Part shown: piece by piece, positions 1 to 9,417 of the stretch | Numbering within the stretch: the stretch's first letter is position 1 | How the letters are laid out: each line of letters starts with the position of its first letter | Position numbers and translations under genes: made by a program | DNA from: Hetaerina americana | Lineage: Eukaryota > Arthropoda > Insecta > Odonata > Calopterygidae | Assembly (NCBI GenBank): GCA_022747635.1 | Contig: JAKTNV010000003.1 | Span: forward strand, 8,658,548 to 8,722,547 | Direction of reading: 5' to 3' | Length of the DNA: 64,000 nucleotides | The notes under the pieces: generated by a model | What the model was told of the DNA's origin: nothing | The model's database searches: none | The model's input: the letters and a program-made list of their open reading frames with translations, nothing else

Positions 1-932
1 CTGTAGGGTTTAAACCTTGCTAGTTCAAAAACTGTATGGCCTCATGTATATTTAGACTTCAAAGAAATAATAACAACATTGATTTGTGTGTGGAATTTTA
101 CTTGGTTTAAAAAACTGATGTCGCTCGTGTAAAGCGGCCGGCAAAGAAAAAATCTACTTCCTCCGTTTACACCGCGAGTGATTTGAATAATCATCTCTTG
201 ACAAGATGCTTCAGAGACCAAACTTGGAGTACGAAATATCTTAGTTCGCTTTCTCAATGCTCCCCGTGCCCAGAGGCCTCTTTTTCTCGGGGACTCAACA
301 ACTTGGAGAGATTCCCCCAAGAAGGGACGTCTCGCGCATATCTCATTCATCATTTTCAAAGGCCAGAAATTGGCAATAACGTGCGGAGCTTTTTATTCGC
401 TTGGGAGTGCATGCGCGACGACCTGATATTGGAGCGAATCGCATTCGTGGAATCCGCCCGCCTGCGATTTTCCTTTTTTCTTTCATCCAGCGCTCGGCAG
501 GTCGACCCACCTCCTCCCCCCCCATCCCACCGCCTCCTCTCTCTCCCACCTCCTCCCCCACCATCCACCTTTCTCCCTTTCCCTCTCTCCTTTCCGTGGG
601 AACACTTGACTGAAAGCGGACAAATTGTAATCGAGTGTCTTGTAATGGTTGTTTTGCGATTAACTCGTGCTACACGAGGTTTCCCCCGCCGACCCTTCGA
701 AGAAGTGATTACGGGCACCGTCTTTTTTTTTCAAAAATCCTCGTTTCAGACTCGCCCGATACTCATCATTTCTTTGCTGCTCCCTCAATCTCTTCCTCTC
801 CGTGGAATCTTCTCTCCGGGCCTTACTGGGTCCACAGCGGTTCCCCAATTTCCTTTTTTCCCCTCCTCTTTTCACCGAATTGTTAGCACGCACACCTCGG
901 CCTTGGGTCTCTGTGAACTCCCGACGCTATTC
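1..932 (+). other. GC-raised, pyrimidine-rich leader region
   Basis: This stretch precedes the only plausible host exon in the window. From about 470 to 620 the + strand is almost pure C/T with runs of CCTCC and CCCACC, and CpG dinucleotides are frequent from 120 to 1150, unlike the AT-rich DNA that follows. It could be a promoter and 5' untranslated region. I see no convincing TATA box or initiator, so the transcription start is not assigned. A 265-codon open frame here (183-980) is proline/serine/leucine-rich and looks like a composition artefact. Confidence 0.4.
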
Positions 933-933
933 T

Positions 934-1154
934 ATGGAGCCGGTTGCCTGGGAACGATTTTCTGTGGAAACAACATCTGACAGGATCTCATGCCTTTCGG
1001 CGGGGAATCACAGCAAGTTGCGGCGAAGAAAGATGGTAGTTGATGAACTGTTGTGGTCTCACGCTGCGAGCGATATCGCAAAGAGAGCGCAAGGGAATGG
1101 CGAGGGTTTCGACGGTGATGAAATCATCGGCAGCTTGAACATGGCGTTTCAGGG
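934..1154 (+). CDS. Putative first coding exon, unrecognised protein
   Basis: An open frame runs to a strong splice donor: the exon would end in AGGG and the intron starts GTGAGTG at 1155. Two in-frame starts are possible. ATG at 934 has a weak context; ATG at 1033 has A at -3 and G at +4 and is the better choice. From 1033 the exon encodes about 40 residues starting MVVDELLWSHAASDIAKR, followed by an acidic, glycine-rich part, and leaves two bases of a split glycine codon. Composition is protein-like (mixed charged and hydrophobic residues, no low complexity), unlike other frames nearby. I do not recognise the family. No downstream exon in matching phase was found in the window, so the next exon would lie beyond it or be missed. 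This rests on frame, Kozak context and donor only. Confidence 0.33.
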
Positions 1155-1159
1155 GTGAG

Positions 1160-2580
1160 TGATGCCAAACAACTCCGTGTGGGAAATTTCCACGCTATAG
1201 TTTTTCAGGTAAATGATAATATAAACGGGAGATTGTTTAAGCGATATCCATGTCATGAAATAGGTATCCGTGGTATTTTTTCGATACCCTTGGGGTAGCG
1301 CGTCCATTCCTAACGTTGGTTTAACATGAAATGAACGGAAACTTACAATATAACGCGTTTCGTGAGGAAACCTTATAAGTTATATTCAATTATTGGGTTT
1401 AGCTGAATAGATTAATGAAATTTCAAAGAATCAATAATTAATTAATCGAGGAATATTTTATTATATTTTCTGTTTTTTTAATGTTACAAGGCATTGTTGT
1501 AGGAAAAAATCGAGAAAGCATGTAATAACCAAAACCTCAGGTATTGTGGTGAATTAAACTCCTAATTACTTTTACTTTCATAAATTGAAGGAAAGGATCC
1601 CCGACATTTCAAATTAAGTGGTGGTTACCTAATAAAATATTTATTTGAAAAAGGTTTTCCTATATAGAATCATTCTTAGGTGAATCGTGTTCACTCGACG
1701 TAATTTCGTAGGAGGTTATATCTATTGTTTATAAAAATATGAATAGAACACGTGCTGGTTTGCTGGCTCATCGAAATTTAAATTGATGCCTACATTTTCA
1801 AACTACGTTTTGGTATATTCATAATGTCATTATTATGAAATAATTATATTAATAACCTCTCCTGTCGGAAAATATTTCACCTTCGGCTACTATTTTAATT
1901 TAATTTCAGTGCCTACGCTACACGCGTATTAAACTCTTGCAAAAATTCAAAACATGCTGAATAACTTCTCTTAGAGACATAATATATGGGTAATATTTAA
2001 TTGAAGGTATGGTATGAATTCCATCACATTATACCTCCTAGTGATTGGGACAGTTTAGAATAGAGTATTGGTTATTTTCTATTTATTTTTCTCATATTTA
2101 AAATTATATTGAATTTACTTCTCTTTAAACTGTTTAACTCAACAGCCAACATACCTACAAATTTAGATGCTTTAAAGTATGAAATGAGGGCAAAATGCAT
2201 GCAGCAACAAAATAAATATTTATCAGGGTTCTTGGCAAGAATACGGGTATATTACGAATCTACAGGTGAAATAATTGCAGCAACTATAGAGTGAAATATG
2301 GGAGCCGTTCGTATACTTAATGATTTTCAATATCTCATTTAAATATTAAAAAAACATTCCTTTCGATACAATTAGTGATTTTAAAGGAAACTAGAAGATT
2401 TTTATGTCATTTGCATAACTGCATTGTAGTGGCTACCTTTTTATAGAATTACATTCTCGTATGTTTTATAATTAATAAAATAATTAGTAATAAAAATAAC
2501 AGTGGAGGGATGGTCTCAGAAACACCTAATTTAAAGGTCAATGGGAATTTAATAAGCTAGCGGCTTTATTCCTCCCTTAC
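1160..2580. other. AT-rich non-coding sequence
   Basis: Mostly AT-rich with scattered stops in all frames. One 61-codon open stretch at 2109-2294 (+) has fairly protein-like composition (it includes DALKYEMRAKCMQQQNK) and follows a pyrimidine-rich tract with AG at 2144-2145. However, it lacks an ATG at its head and its phase does not match the donor at 1155. I cannot call it an exon. Confidence 0.5.
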
Positions 2581-2593
2581 GACGACTCTAAAG

Positions 2594-2615
2594 AAGAGAG
2601 AGAGAGAGAGAGAGA
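2594..2615. repeat. (GA)n microsatellite
   Basis: Eleven GA repeats, followed directly by ATATAT. Confidence 0.95.
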
Positions 2616-2689
2616 TATATGAGAAACACGGGTATTTTGCTCTCTTCCTTCCCAATTTCCTTGTTTTTTTTATCAGTGTGTTGACTTCA

Positions 2690-3360
2690 GGAGATTGGAT
2701 CTCGCCTCTCCCCATCTGCCGCTCTGAAACTCGCGCTGATGAAGATCTTCCATCCCTTCTCGCCCTCTGCTCAGAGTTGCCCTCCCCCCTCCACCGTCTC
2801 CTATAACTCCTCTCTTTCTGATGCCGGCCACTTCCACCTCTACACTTGCCCTGCTGTGTTCCACTCGCCTTCTTCGCGCTCCCTCCGCCCTCTCCCCCTC
2901 TACGTCCCCACCTATGGATTCTCATTTGCTCCTGAGGCGATGAGGAACTGGTAGTGCCCGAGACCAAGCCCCCCTTATTCACCACTTAGCCGCTCTCTTT
3001 TTCCCTCTTCTTATCGCGCTCCTCTTTCATCCCAGAAGCGAGATGGGAGAGAGCGGAGTCATGCTTTATATATAATTTCCGGTTATCCCTCCATGTATGC
3101 TTCCACCCACCCCGGCTTAACATTTTCTCTTCATCGTGTCTTCCCCTTCTCCGAATCTCTCGGAATTTCTCCTTTATTCCACATAAACGGTTCCGCCCTC
3201 TTCCCTTCTTGGTGCTCAGGCTCCTATTTCGTATCTCTTTTCAGAGAGAAACATGAAAGCTTCTCTCGTCTGAATACCTGAGTCTCTTTATTTCCACCCC
3301 TTAAAGTTCCACTTTATCCAGTGTTGTGTCCCGCTACCCTCTGTCGCTCGCGCTCCAATG
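2690..3360 (+). other. Pyrimidine-rich GC island
   Basis: C/T-rich on the + strand, densest at 2740-2930, with CpGs. The open frames inside on both strands (serine/proline-rich on +, arginine/glycine-rich on -) are explained by composition. Function unknown. Confidence 0.5.
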
Positions 3361-4197
3361 GAGAGGTTATCTGTTATGTTAACCTCTTCCCTTGTATCTA
3401 ATCGGACAGGAAAAGTTTATCTCAGGCCTTCATAGATATAATTTGTATCAAATCTCAAATATTTTTAAGTTTTTGGTGTTGACAGGAATATGCAAGATGT
3501 TTATCTAAAGCCCTACTTGGCTGCTCAGCTCAGTTGAGCACTTTACCCAGGACCATATTTTATTCAAATACTTTAAGGGCATTGAGCAGTTTTTGCTTGA
3601 TTTTTCATCCATGATCACCAGTCTAATGTTCCTAATGATGATAATAATGCCTAATTAATTATTTTCCTTTCTATGGAGCCATTTCCGTTGCCGTTTATAC
3701 TTTCTTTCAAGTCTCGGAACATTGTGATCTTTACACCATATAATGTTGCACATCTTCCGTTTTGAGATTTCCTTCACATCATTAATCGGTAAAGTAAAGC
3801 ATATCTTGTTCTCTAGCAAGGATTGAGAAAATTTACTGTCTCAAAATTCTAGTTGAACTAATAGAAAAGGATACCTGTGACAGTGATGACTGAAGGAGGT
3901 TTTGCCCGAAAATGTAAGCGTCTAAGCAAATTTATTTAGAAATCAAACTCTCTTAAGCTGGATGAAATACGTAGTGATGAATGGAGGCTTGGGAAACGTT
4001 AGCATGCGAGAGATAAAAATCATGTGGATAAGGAAAAGGTTAATGGAGAATCTTTGCTGCCACGGGTTGATATCTATAAAAAAGCATGGTTGAATGTGAC
4101 AGCAAGTATAGGGCAGTGTAGCAGTCGTATTTAGGGGAGGCGACCGGTAGATAAGGGCGTTTGCGCCATTAGGGATAGACAGCAAAGGATGAAGAGT
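3361..4197. other. Non-coding, nothing recognised
   Basis: AT-rich sequence without recognisable genes or repeats. A short imperfect foldback (TGCTCA...TGAGCA) lies near 3522-3541. Confidence 0.5.
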
Positions 4198-4440
4198 GGA
4201 GAGAAACGCGGTGCCGGCATTAGCCTACTCTTGCTGAAAGGCGCTAAGAGGTCCGCAGCTTGTCCGAACGCAGAACGGCCCATCCGACGGACGGCGTACT
4301 AACTCAAAGTCCTCTCCACAAAGCACCTCAAGTAGGGATCGGGATACCCCTGAAAATCATCTGCCGCCGCCGGGATTCGAAACCGAATTCTCGGGATGGG
4401 AAGCCAGTACGTTAACTACCGCACCTTCCCAGTCCCCTTA
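4198..4440 (-). repeat. tRNA-derived SINE-like repeat (minus strand)
   Basis: Read on the minus strand from 4440 downward, a tRNA-like head is visible: a box-A-like segment (GTGCGGTAGTTAACGTACTG) and about 30 bases later a box-B-like segment (GGTTTCGAATCCCGG, one extra T compared with the Pol III consensus). About 170 bases of GC-rich body follow. GC content is well above the flanks. This pattern is typical of tRNA-derived SINEs. No second full copy is in this window, so the family and exact ends are uncertain. Confidence 0.55.
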
Positions 4441-4469
4441 GGATAGCGTTATGAACAATTAGCCTAGGT

Positions 4470-4650
4470 TGGAACAAAAAAAAGGAGCGGGTAGGAAAGT
4501 CTTGAGAGATGGAAAAGAGAAAGCCGCGAATGAGTGGGCTTGAACCGACGAAACTGCATCTTGAAATTATGGGCTAGGGCCAGAAAATCACGAGGAATAG
4601 GGTATAAAAGAGGAAAGAAAGAGAAAGGGAGGGAAGGAATCATCAAATTG
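4470..4650. other. Purine-rich + strand tract
   Basis: A/G-rich on the + strand (GGAAAGAAAGAGAAAGGGAG and similar). It has the opposite polarity to the pyrimidine islands elsewhere. Open frames here are compositional. Confidence 0.5.
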
Positions 4651-5383
4651 GTTCATATCTCCCCGGTGATGGAGCTTATCTTCATATCCTTCCCGCGTCC
4701 CTTCCTAATAGCTCCCGGTATACGTACATTTAATTATCAGCAGGAGGGAACTGAGTATTCCAGGAACATTCATTGACTACAGTGTTCCAACTGCTTTTAG
4801 TTAAATCCCAATTTGACCCATCTTACTTAATTTTTTAGTAATTCTTTTTTGCGCCTAAGAAGGAAAAATGGCCACTCTGGATATAATCTACTATCGGATT
4901 TGAGATAAGTAAATTCTGGATCCCTAGACTAAAAAGTGATCATGCGAAAGTTAACTATCCGGATATGCGTTGAAATAATACGTTTACTGCGTTCTAGTTT
5001 TCTAACACAGTCTCCGTAGATATTTTAATTTCTTCGGTACGTAATGATGGAATTAAATGCTATAAGATGACGTCATCTTTTATTTGTGACCATTTGAAAT
5101 TATTAATTGAAATGTTGCCAACTTGTATACTTGCTCAAAGCTATTTTATTTCACCAATAATCGTACTACTATCATAAAGTAAACAGCAGAAAATTAGTGC
5201 GACTTATAATTATTCTTTGTGTCCCCATGCATCTAGAAAATTGAACAGTTGCAAAAGAAATAACTGGCTTTAGATACAACCGTCTAGTGCCTCTTGACTG
5301 AACATGTACTGGTAGCCTGAGAAAATATTTCAAGTCAATGCAAAATCAATCACGATTAAGAATTTCAATTAATATCGACACTA
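4651..5383. other. Non-coding flank of mariner element
   Basis: AT-rich; no gene recognised. The TA at 5382-5383 is the left target-site duplication of the adjacent mariner. Confidence 0.5.
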
Positions 5384-5414
5384 TGGGGTTGCACCCAAAA
5401 GTGGTAGGACTGAT
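5384..5414. repeat. mariner left terminal inverted repeat
   Basis: Begins TGGGGTTGCACCC and matches the right end with few differences. The outermost two bases differ from the right repeat (TG rather than CA). Confidence 0.9.
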
Positions 5415-5454
5415 TTTTTTAAAAGAATTTTATTGACGATATACTTACATCGAC

Positions 5455-6411
5455 TTAATAATTTTCAAAGTATGCTCCTTGAGCTGCTACACGCTTAGTA
5501 TAACGTTGCTCCCATTCCCCGTACGCCCGCTGGAAATTTTCTTTGAGCTGCCTTTTCATCAGGGGGAAGAAGAAGAAGTCCGGTGGTGCCAGATCGGGAG
5601 AATAGGGCGGGTGCGGCAACGTGGCAACGCCGTATTTGGCCAGGAGCTCGGCGCGTTGTCATGATGAAGCACCCAGCAGTTTGCGATGGCCGGTCGGACT
5701 CTTTTCACGCGTTCTCGGAGGCGGGTGAGCACCTGCACGTAAAAGTTCGCATTCACAGTCTCCCCTGGTGGGACAAACTCCTTGTGAACCTCTCCATGGC
5801 GGTCGAAAAACACAATGAACATCGTTTTGATTTTTGATTTGCTCATGCGAGACTTTTTAGGACGTGGGGATGCGGAAGTGTGCCATTCCGCGGATTGTCT
5901 TTTCGTTTCAGGGTCATATTGAAAAACCCATGTTTCATCACCAGTTATCACATTGTCCAAACAATTTTCATCTTGGTGCAAATTGGCTAACACTTCTTCG
6001 GAAATGCGCACACGCGTTGCCTGTTGGTCGACACACAGAATTTTCGGCACCATCTTGGCGCACACCTTGCGCATGGCCAAATCCTGTGAAATAATGCGTT
6101 GGACATTGGATGCAGACAGACTCAACTGGTCTGCAATTTCGTCACTGGTTTCAGCGTCGGTCTGTGTTCAGCAGTGTCCTCACTCTGTCCACATTCGTGT
6201 CGGTTCTTGCCGTCGACGGCCGTCCGGAGCGATGGTCGTCTTCAACGAGCTCCCTACCCTCTTTAAACAACTTGTGCCACTCAAATACTGTGGAACGGCT
6301 TAAGGCAGTGTCCCCATAAGCCTGCTTGATCATATCGAGGGTCTCAGTTGCCGTCTTCCCGAGTTTCGCACAAAACTTCACGGATTAACGTTGCTCTAAA
6401 TTCAGATTCAT
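5455..6411 (-). pseudogene. mariner transposase pseudogene (DDD-type)
   Basis: The intact protein would cut and paste its element between terminal repeats at TA sites. Read from 6411 down, the start MNLNLEQR is followed by an in-frame TAA at 6385-6387. The N-terminal helix-turn-helix part then follows (KFCAKLGKTATETLDMIKQA, later RSGRPSTA). A frameshift near 6151 moves the frame to ETSDEIADQLSLSASNVQR. The first catalytic aspartate lies in TGDETWVFQYDPE and the second in HHDNAPS. Just after that a deletion of roughly 20-25 bp shifts the frame again. The third region, HPPYSPDLAPPDFFFFP, continues to a stop at 5455-5457 after GAYFENY. All three catalytic aspartates remain, but the spacing between the second and third is shorter than the 34 residues usual in mariner. 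At least three lesions, so certainly inactive. Confidence 0.95.
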
Positions 6412-6576
6412 TTTGTTTATCGACACGGACAAAAAACTTGCTTCACTAAAAACGGTGTCCTCACTCAACGACAGCCCGCAGGCGACTGAGGTTGGTGTCG
6501 GTCAGTTGCTAAGAGCCCCCTCCACCTTACCCTGCCAAGCAGACCCCCCTCCACCGCCCCGTTCGCGCCAGAGAAA

Positions 6577-6607
6577 ATCAGTCCTACCACATTTGGGTGC
6601 GACCCTG
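6577..6607. repeat. mariner right terminal inverted repeat
   Basis: Reverse complement begins CAGGGTCGCACCCAAATG. It pairs with 5384-5414, and TA follows at 6608-6609. Confidence 0.9.
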
Positions 6608-6609
6608 TA

Positions 6610-8808
6610 TTTAGATGTTTCGTGCGATTTTTAGTCATGGTGGACCTTCAGATTATACAAAATAATGGTGGGTCCCTGTAATTCGTATACAAATAGGTAA
6701 AGATACGATTTCAATGTATTTCCAAATCTTTGATCATTGGTTGTTTCAAATTAATTAAAGTTCAAAACTTTTTACTGATAAATGTGCATTATTAAACTAT
6801 AGTCGGCTGAAATATTACTATGCACAAGGTGTGTATCACAATGAAATATAATGCATAAAATTTCACTGATGAGATGGATTAAGAGGAAATTAACACCAAG
6901 TCCGTAAATTATCCCATTTTAATATTTTATTATGCCTATTAGTGCAATCGTTTTTTCCCAAAAGCTGTTTTGTGTATTTATTTTAAGCTTTCATTAATTT
7001 GAGTAAATATATTATTCAGTTTATGATTATTTATATCCTATGGTCTCATGTGATTTTCTTGCTGTGCACCATTTGCACAGCTATTAAAAACAATTCCTTT
7101 TCTTTACATTAAGACACATCTTCAAAAAATATTTTCTATCATGAATTTAAAACTGGATCTGATACGTAGCGATTAATTTTATATTAAAGATTTGAAATAT
7201 ATTCATGTAAAAATAAGAAGCTAATTGAAAGTTTGATGGAAAATTTTATTTCGGAGAGGATTTTAGATATAATTTAACTCTATAAAATATGGTGAACTAT
7301 AGTTGACATCCCTCATATTCAAGTGATTTTGAGTGACGCATGGTTAATGTAGGATGTACTATGTCCTTTTTCATGTAAAAGCCTTGTGATTTTACCAGAT
7401 TCTTACTATTTAGGGTTGATGAGCTTTTAGCAGTAATTCAGCCATTAAAAGCTTTCCAGACATTTCAAAGACGATCATCGGCTTATCACAGGGTACCTTG
7501 AAGTTTCATGTCACAAAAGGGGCGCTAAAAGCTTACGTGCGTTGAGTGACTACACCAATTTATTACTAAATTAATATTATCATGTTTACTTGGGTAGCCA
7601 AAGCTAGGAAATGTACCGATGTTAAGTCTATTTTCATCCAATATCATCCTGCCTTAAACGTAGACTACCAATAATAATTATGTTTACGTAAGTTTTTAAT
7701 AATAAACTTTTTGAACGAGCAAATTCAAATTCTCTTATTTCACATTTGACCCCGTCAATTTTATATTTTCTTAAATTACTCCGATAACGATATTTCTTAC
7801 AGCTTGTCCCAACATTAAACATCATCGAAAAATTGAGTAGCTTCAGGCGTGATGTGGTGGAAGTCGAACATTGTGAATAACTGATCGAAAAATACTTGGC
7901 TGAGAGCATAGTATCATTTTTGAGTTAATTTAAACTTGATTTTCTAACTTTCTCGTGTTACAGTGTAGATAAATCTTATAAAAAGTTCTTGTGTGTGATA
8001 TTTTTTTGTAGCTAGAAGGGTGAACTTCCCTTTTTAGTTAATGAGTCCTCGTGAGAGAATTCGGTGTATTGATTAACTATGGCTTCAACATTCTTCAGAA
8101 TTCTAATTTTAAATCGAGTGTATGCAAATTGAGAGACCTAGTGGTTGATTTAGCTTTCAAAGGATTTGCTAACACGTTCTTTGTAATTTTTAGCCGTCTA
8201 CGTACTTCCCATCGAATTTTCTCCCAGCTTTTTGAAATGAACACCATTCTGCAGCCTAAGTCGCGTTCCAACTTCACTCAAAATCCTTATACTTAGTGTA
8301 CTTCCTTATTGCTGGCCCTACAAATATCCTGTTTTTTATTTTTGCATCGCTGAACTTCGAAAACTTGATCTTTGAGAAAAGAGTACCGCCATCGTTAGGA
8401 TCTGTTGCTTTTGCAGAATTCGTCATCAAACAAAGTTTGATATGGATTGGTGGAGGCACGAAGTTTTTTTGAAGCTCTCAAAAGATTGAAACCCGACATT
8501 TCTTTTCTCTCGTGGAAAGATTTTTTCCCTTTGAACTCTTTTTTTAGTTGAAAAAGAAATATCGCATCCGTATTATTTCACACCCACGAGAAAATTTAGA
8601 TATTAAACTTTTGGGAATTTAAATTCTAGAGGTTTTTCATTCTAAAAATGGCATCGGACGATTCTCAAAGGTTTGTTGTAGAATAAAAAAAAATATCACT
8701 AACTTTCTCAGGCTTTTAACATCATAGTAATCTATTCAATATAGACTCCCGTCTTATTCGCTGTGAAGGTTTCCCCGTATCGTAGCGGCTGAAGATGCGA
8801 ATACTCTG
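6610..8808. other. AT-rich non-coding sequence
   Basis: No gene or mobile element recognised. Short open frames (for example 8051-8296) have no family resemblance that I can see. Confidence 0.5.
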
Positions 8809-8906
8809 GGATTTCTTCCGGGTGGGTCCATTTTCTAGGGCAACAGTTTCGCCGGCGTTGCAGTCGGCGTCTTCGGATCAGAAACTGTTGGTGCTGATTT
8901 TCGCCC
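8809..8906 (-). repeat. Dispersed repeat with GAAGACGCC...GGCGAAAC hairpin, copy 1
   Basis: The reverse complement shares about 90 bases of clear similarity with 9321-9417: GCGAAAATCAGCA-like start, then GAAGACGCCGA, TGCAACGCC, GGCGAAACTGT and AAAATGG. The core CGCCG...CGGCG forms a small hairpin between CGAAGA and GAAAC. Repeat class unknown. Confidence 0.7.
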
Positions 8907-9320
8907 TTTTTATGTAGGCCTCCCGTCTGAGATGTTTAAATTGAGGAATTTGGATTATCAGATATTTAATTTAAGTTTTCGGTAAACCAAAGTCTACGTT
9001 TGGAATTTTGTAAAAGTTTTGATCCGATTTTTACTCTGTAAACTGGAAATATTGATTTTTGCAAAAACAAACTTGGAACAATCATGCCATAAAACCCCTG
9101 CTGGTTGTTTGCTGCATGAAAAACATTTGTGCCTCACTTTGTGAGATTAACATATGGGGTCGAATTTTTGGATAAAAATTTAGGACACAATAAACCTTAT
9201 AAACCTCCAGCGATCCCCAGCGGCATTTCTTTCGAAGGCAATTTTACTATTCCCTCAGTAAGGAGGGAACCGATGCAGAGCACAGCGAAGCGCTCACGAC
9301 GCACCTTCTTAGAAATAAGA
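8907..9320. other. Spacer between inverted repeat copies
   Basis: AT-rich interval between the two oppositely oriented copies. No gene recognised. The two copies and this spacer could be one composite element. Confidence 0.45.
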
Positions 9321-9417
9321 TGGGAGAAAATCAGCATCAGCCACCTCTGACCTGAAGACGCCGAATGCAACGCCAGCGAAACTGTCGGAGAAAATGGATC
9401 CACGAGGGAGATATCCA
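9321..9417 (+). repeat. Dispersed repeat with GAAGACGCC...GCGAAAC hairpin, copy 2
   Basis: Direct-strand copy of the repeat at 8809-8906, in opposite orientation. It contains CTGAAGA at 9352-9358 and GAAAC at 9378-9382, with imperfectly paired CGCC/GCCAGC between them. Confidence 0.7.

Larger units (their letters stand above)
5384..6607 (-). mobile_element. mariner-family DNA transposon, non-autonomous by mutation
   Basis: A 1224-bp element bounded by inverted terminal repeats of about 30 bp. The left end contains GCACCCAAAAGTGGTAGG. The right end, reverse-complemented, contains GCACCCAAATGTGGTAGG, and both continue into ACTGATTTT. TA dinucleotides flank both ends (5382-5383 and 6608-6609), the mariner target-site duplication. 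The interior encodes a degraded transposase on the minus strand. The segment from about 6420 to 6575, between the start codon and the right repeat, is unusually GC- and C-rich. The short terminal-repeat divergence suggests a moderately old copy. It inserted into otherwise anonymous DNA. Confidence 0.95.

Noticed and set aside
183..980. 265-codon open frame on +
   Set aside because: Proline/serine/leucine-rich, coincides with a C/T tract and overlaps other long frames; no motif. Explained by composition.
2109..2294. Possible second exon after the donor at 1155
   Set aside because: The phase does not match the donor, there is no ATG, and the acceptor context is only moderate.
5583..6319. Plus-strand frames across the mariner
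   Set aside because: Antisense shadows of the transposase remnant, which has clear motifs on the minus strand.
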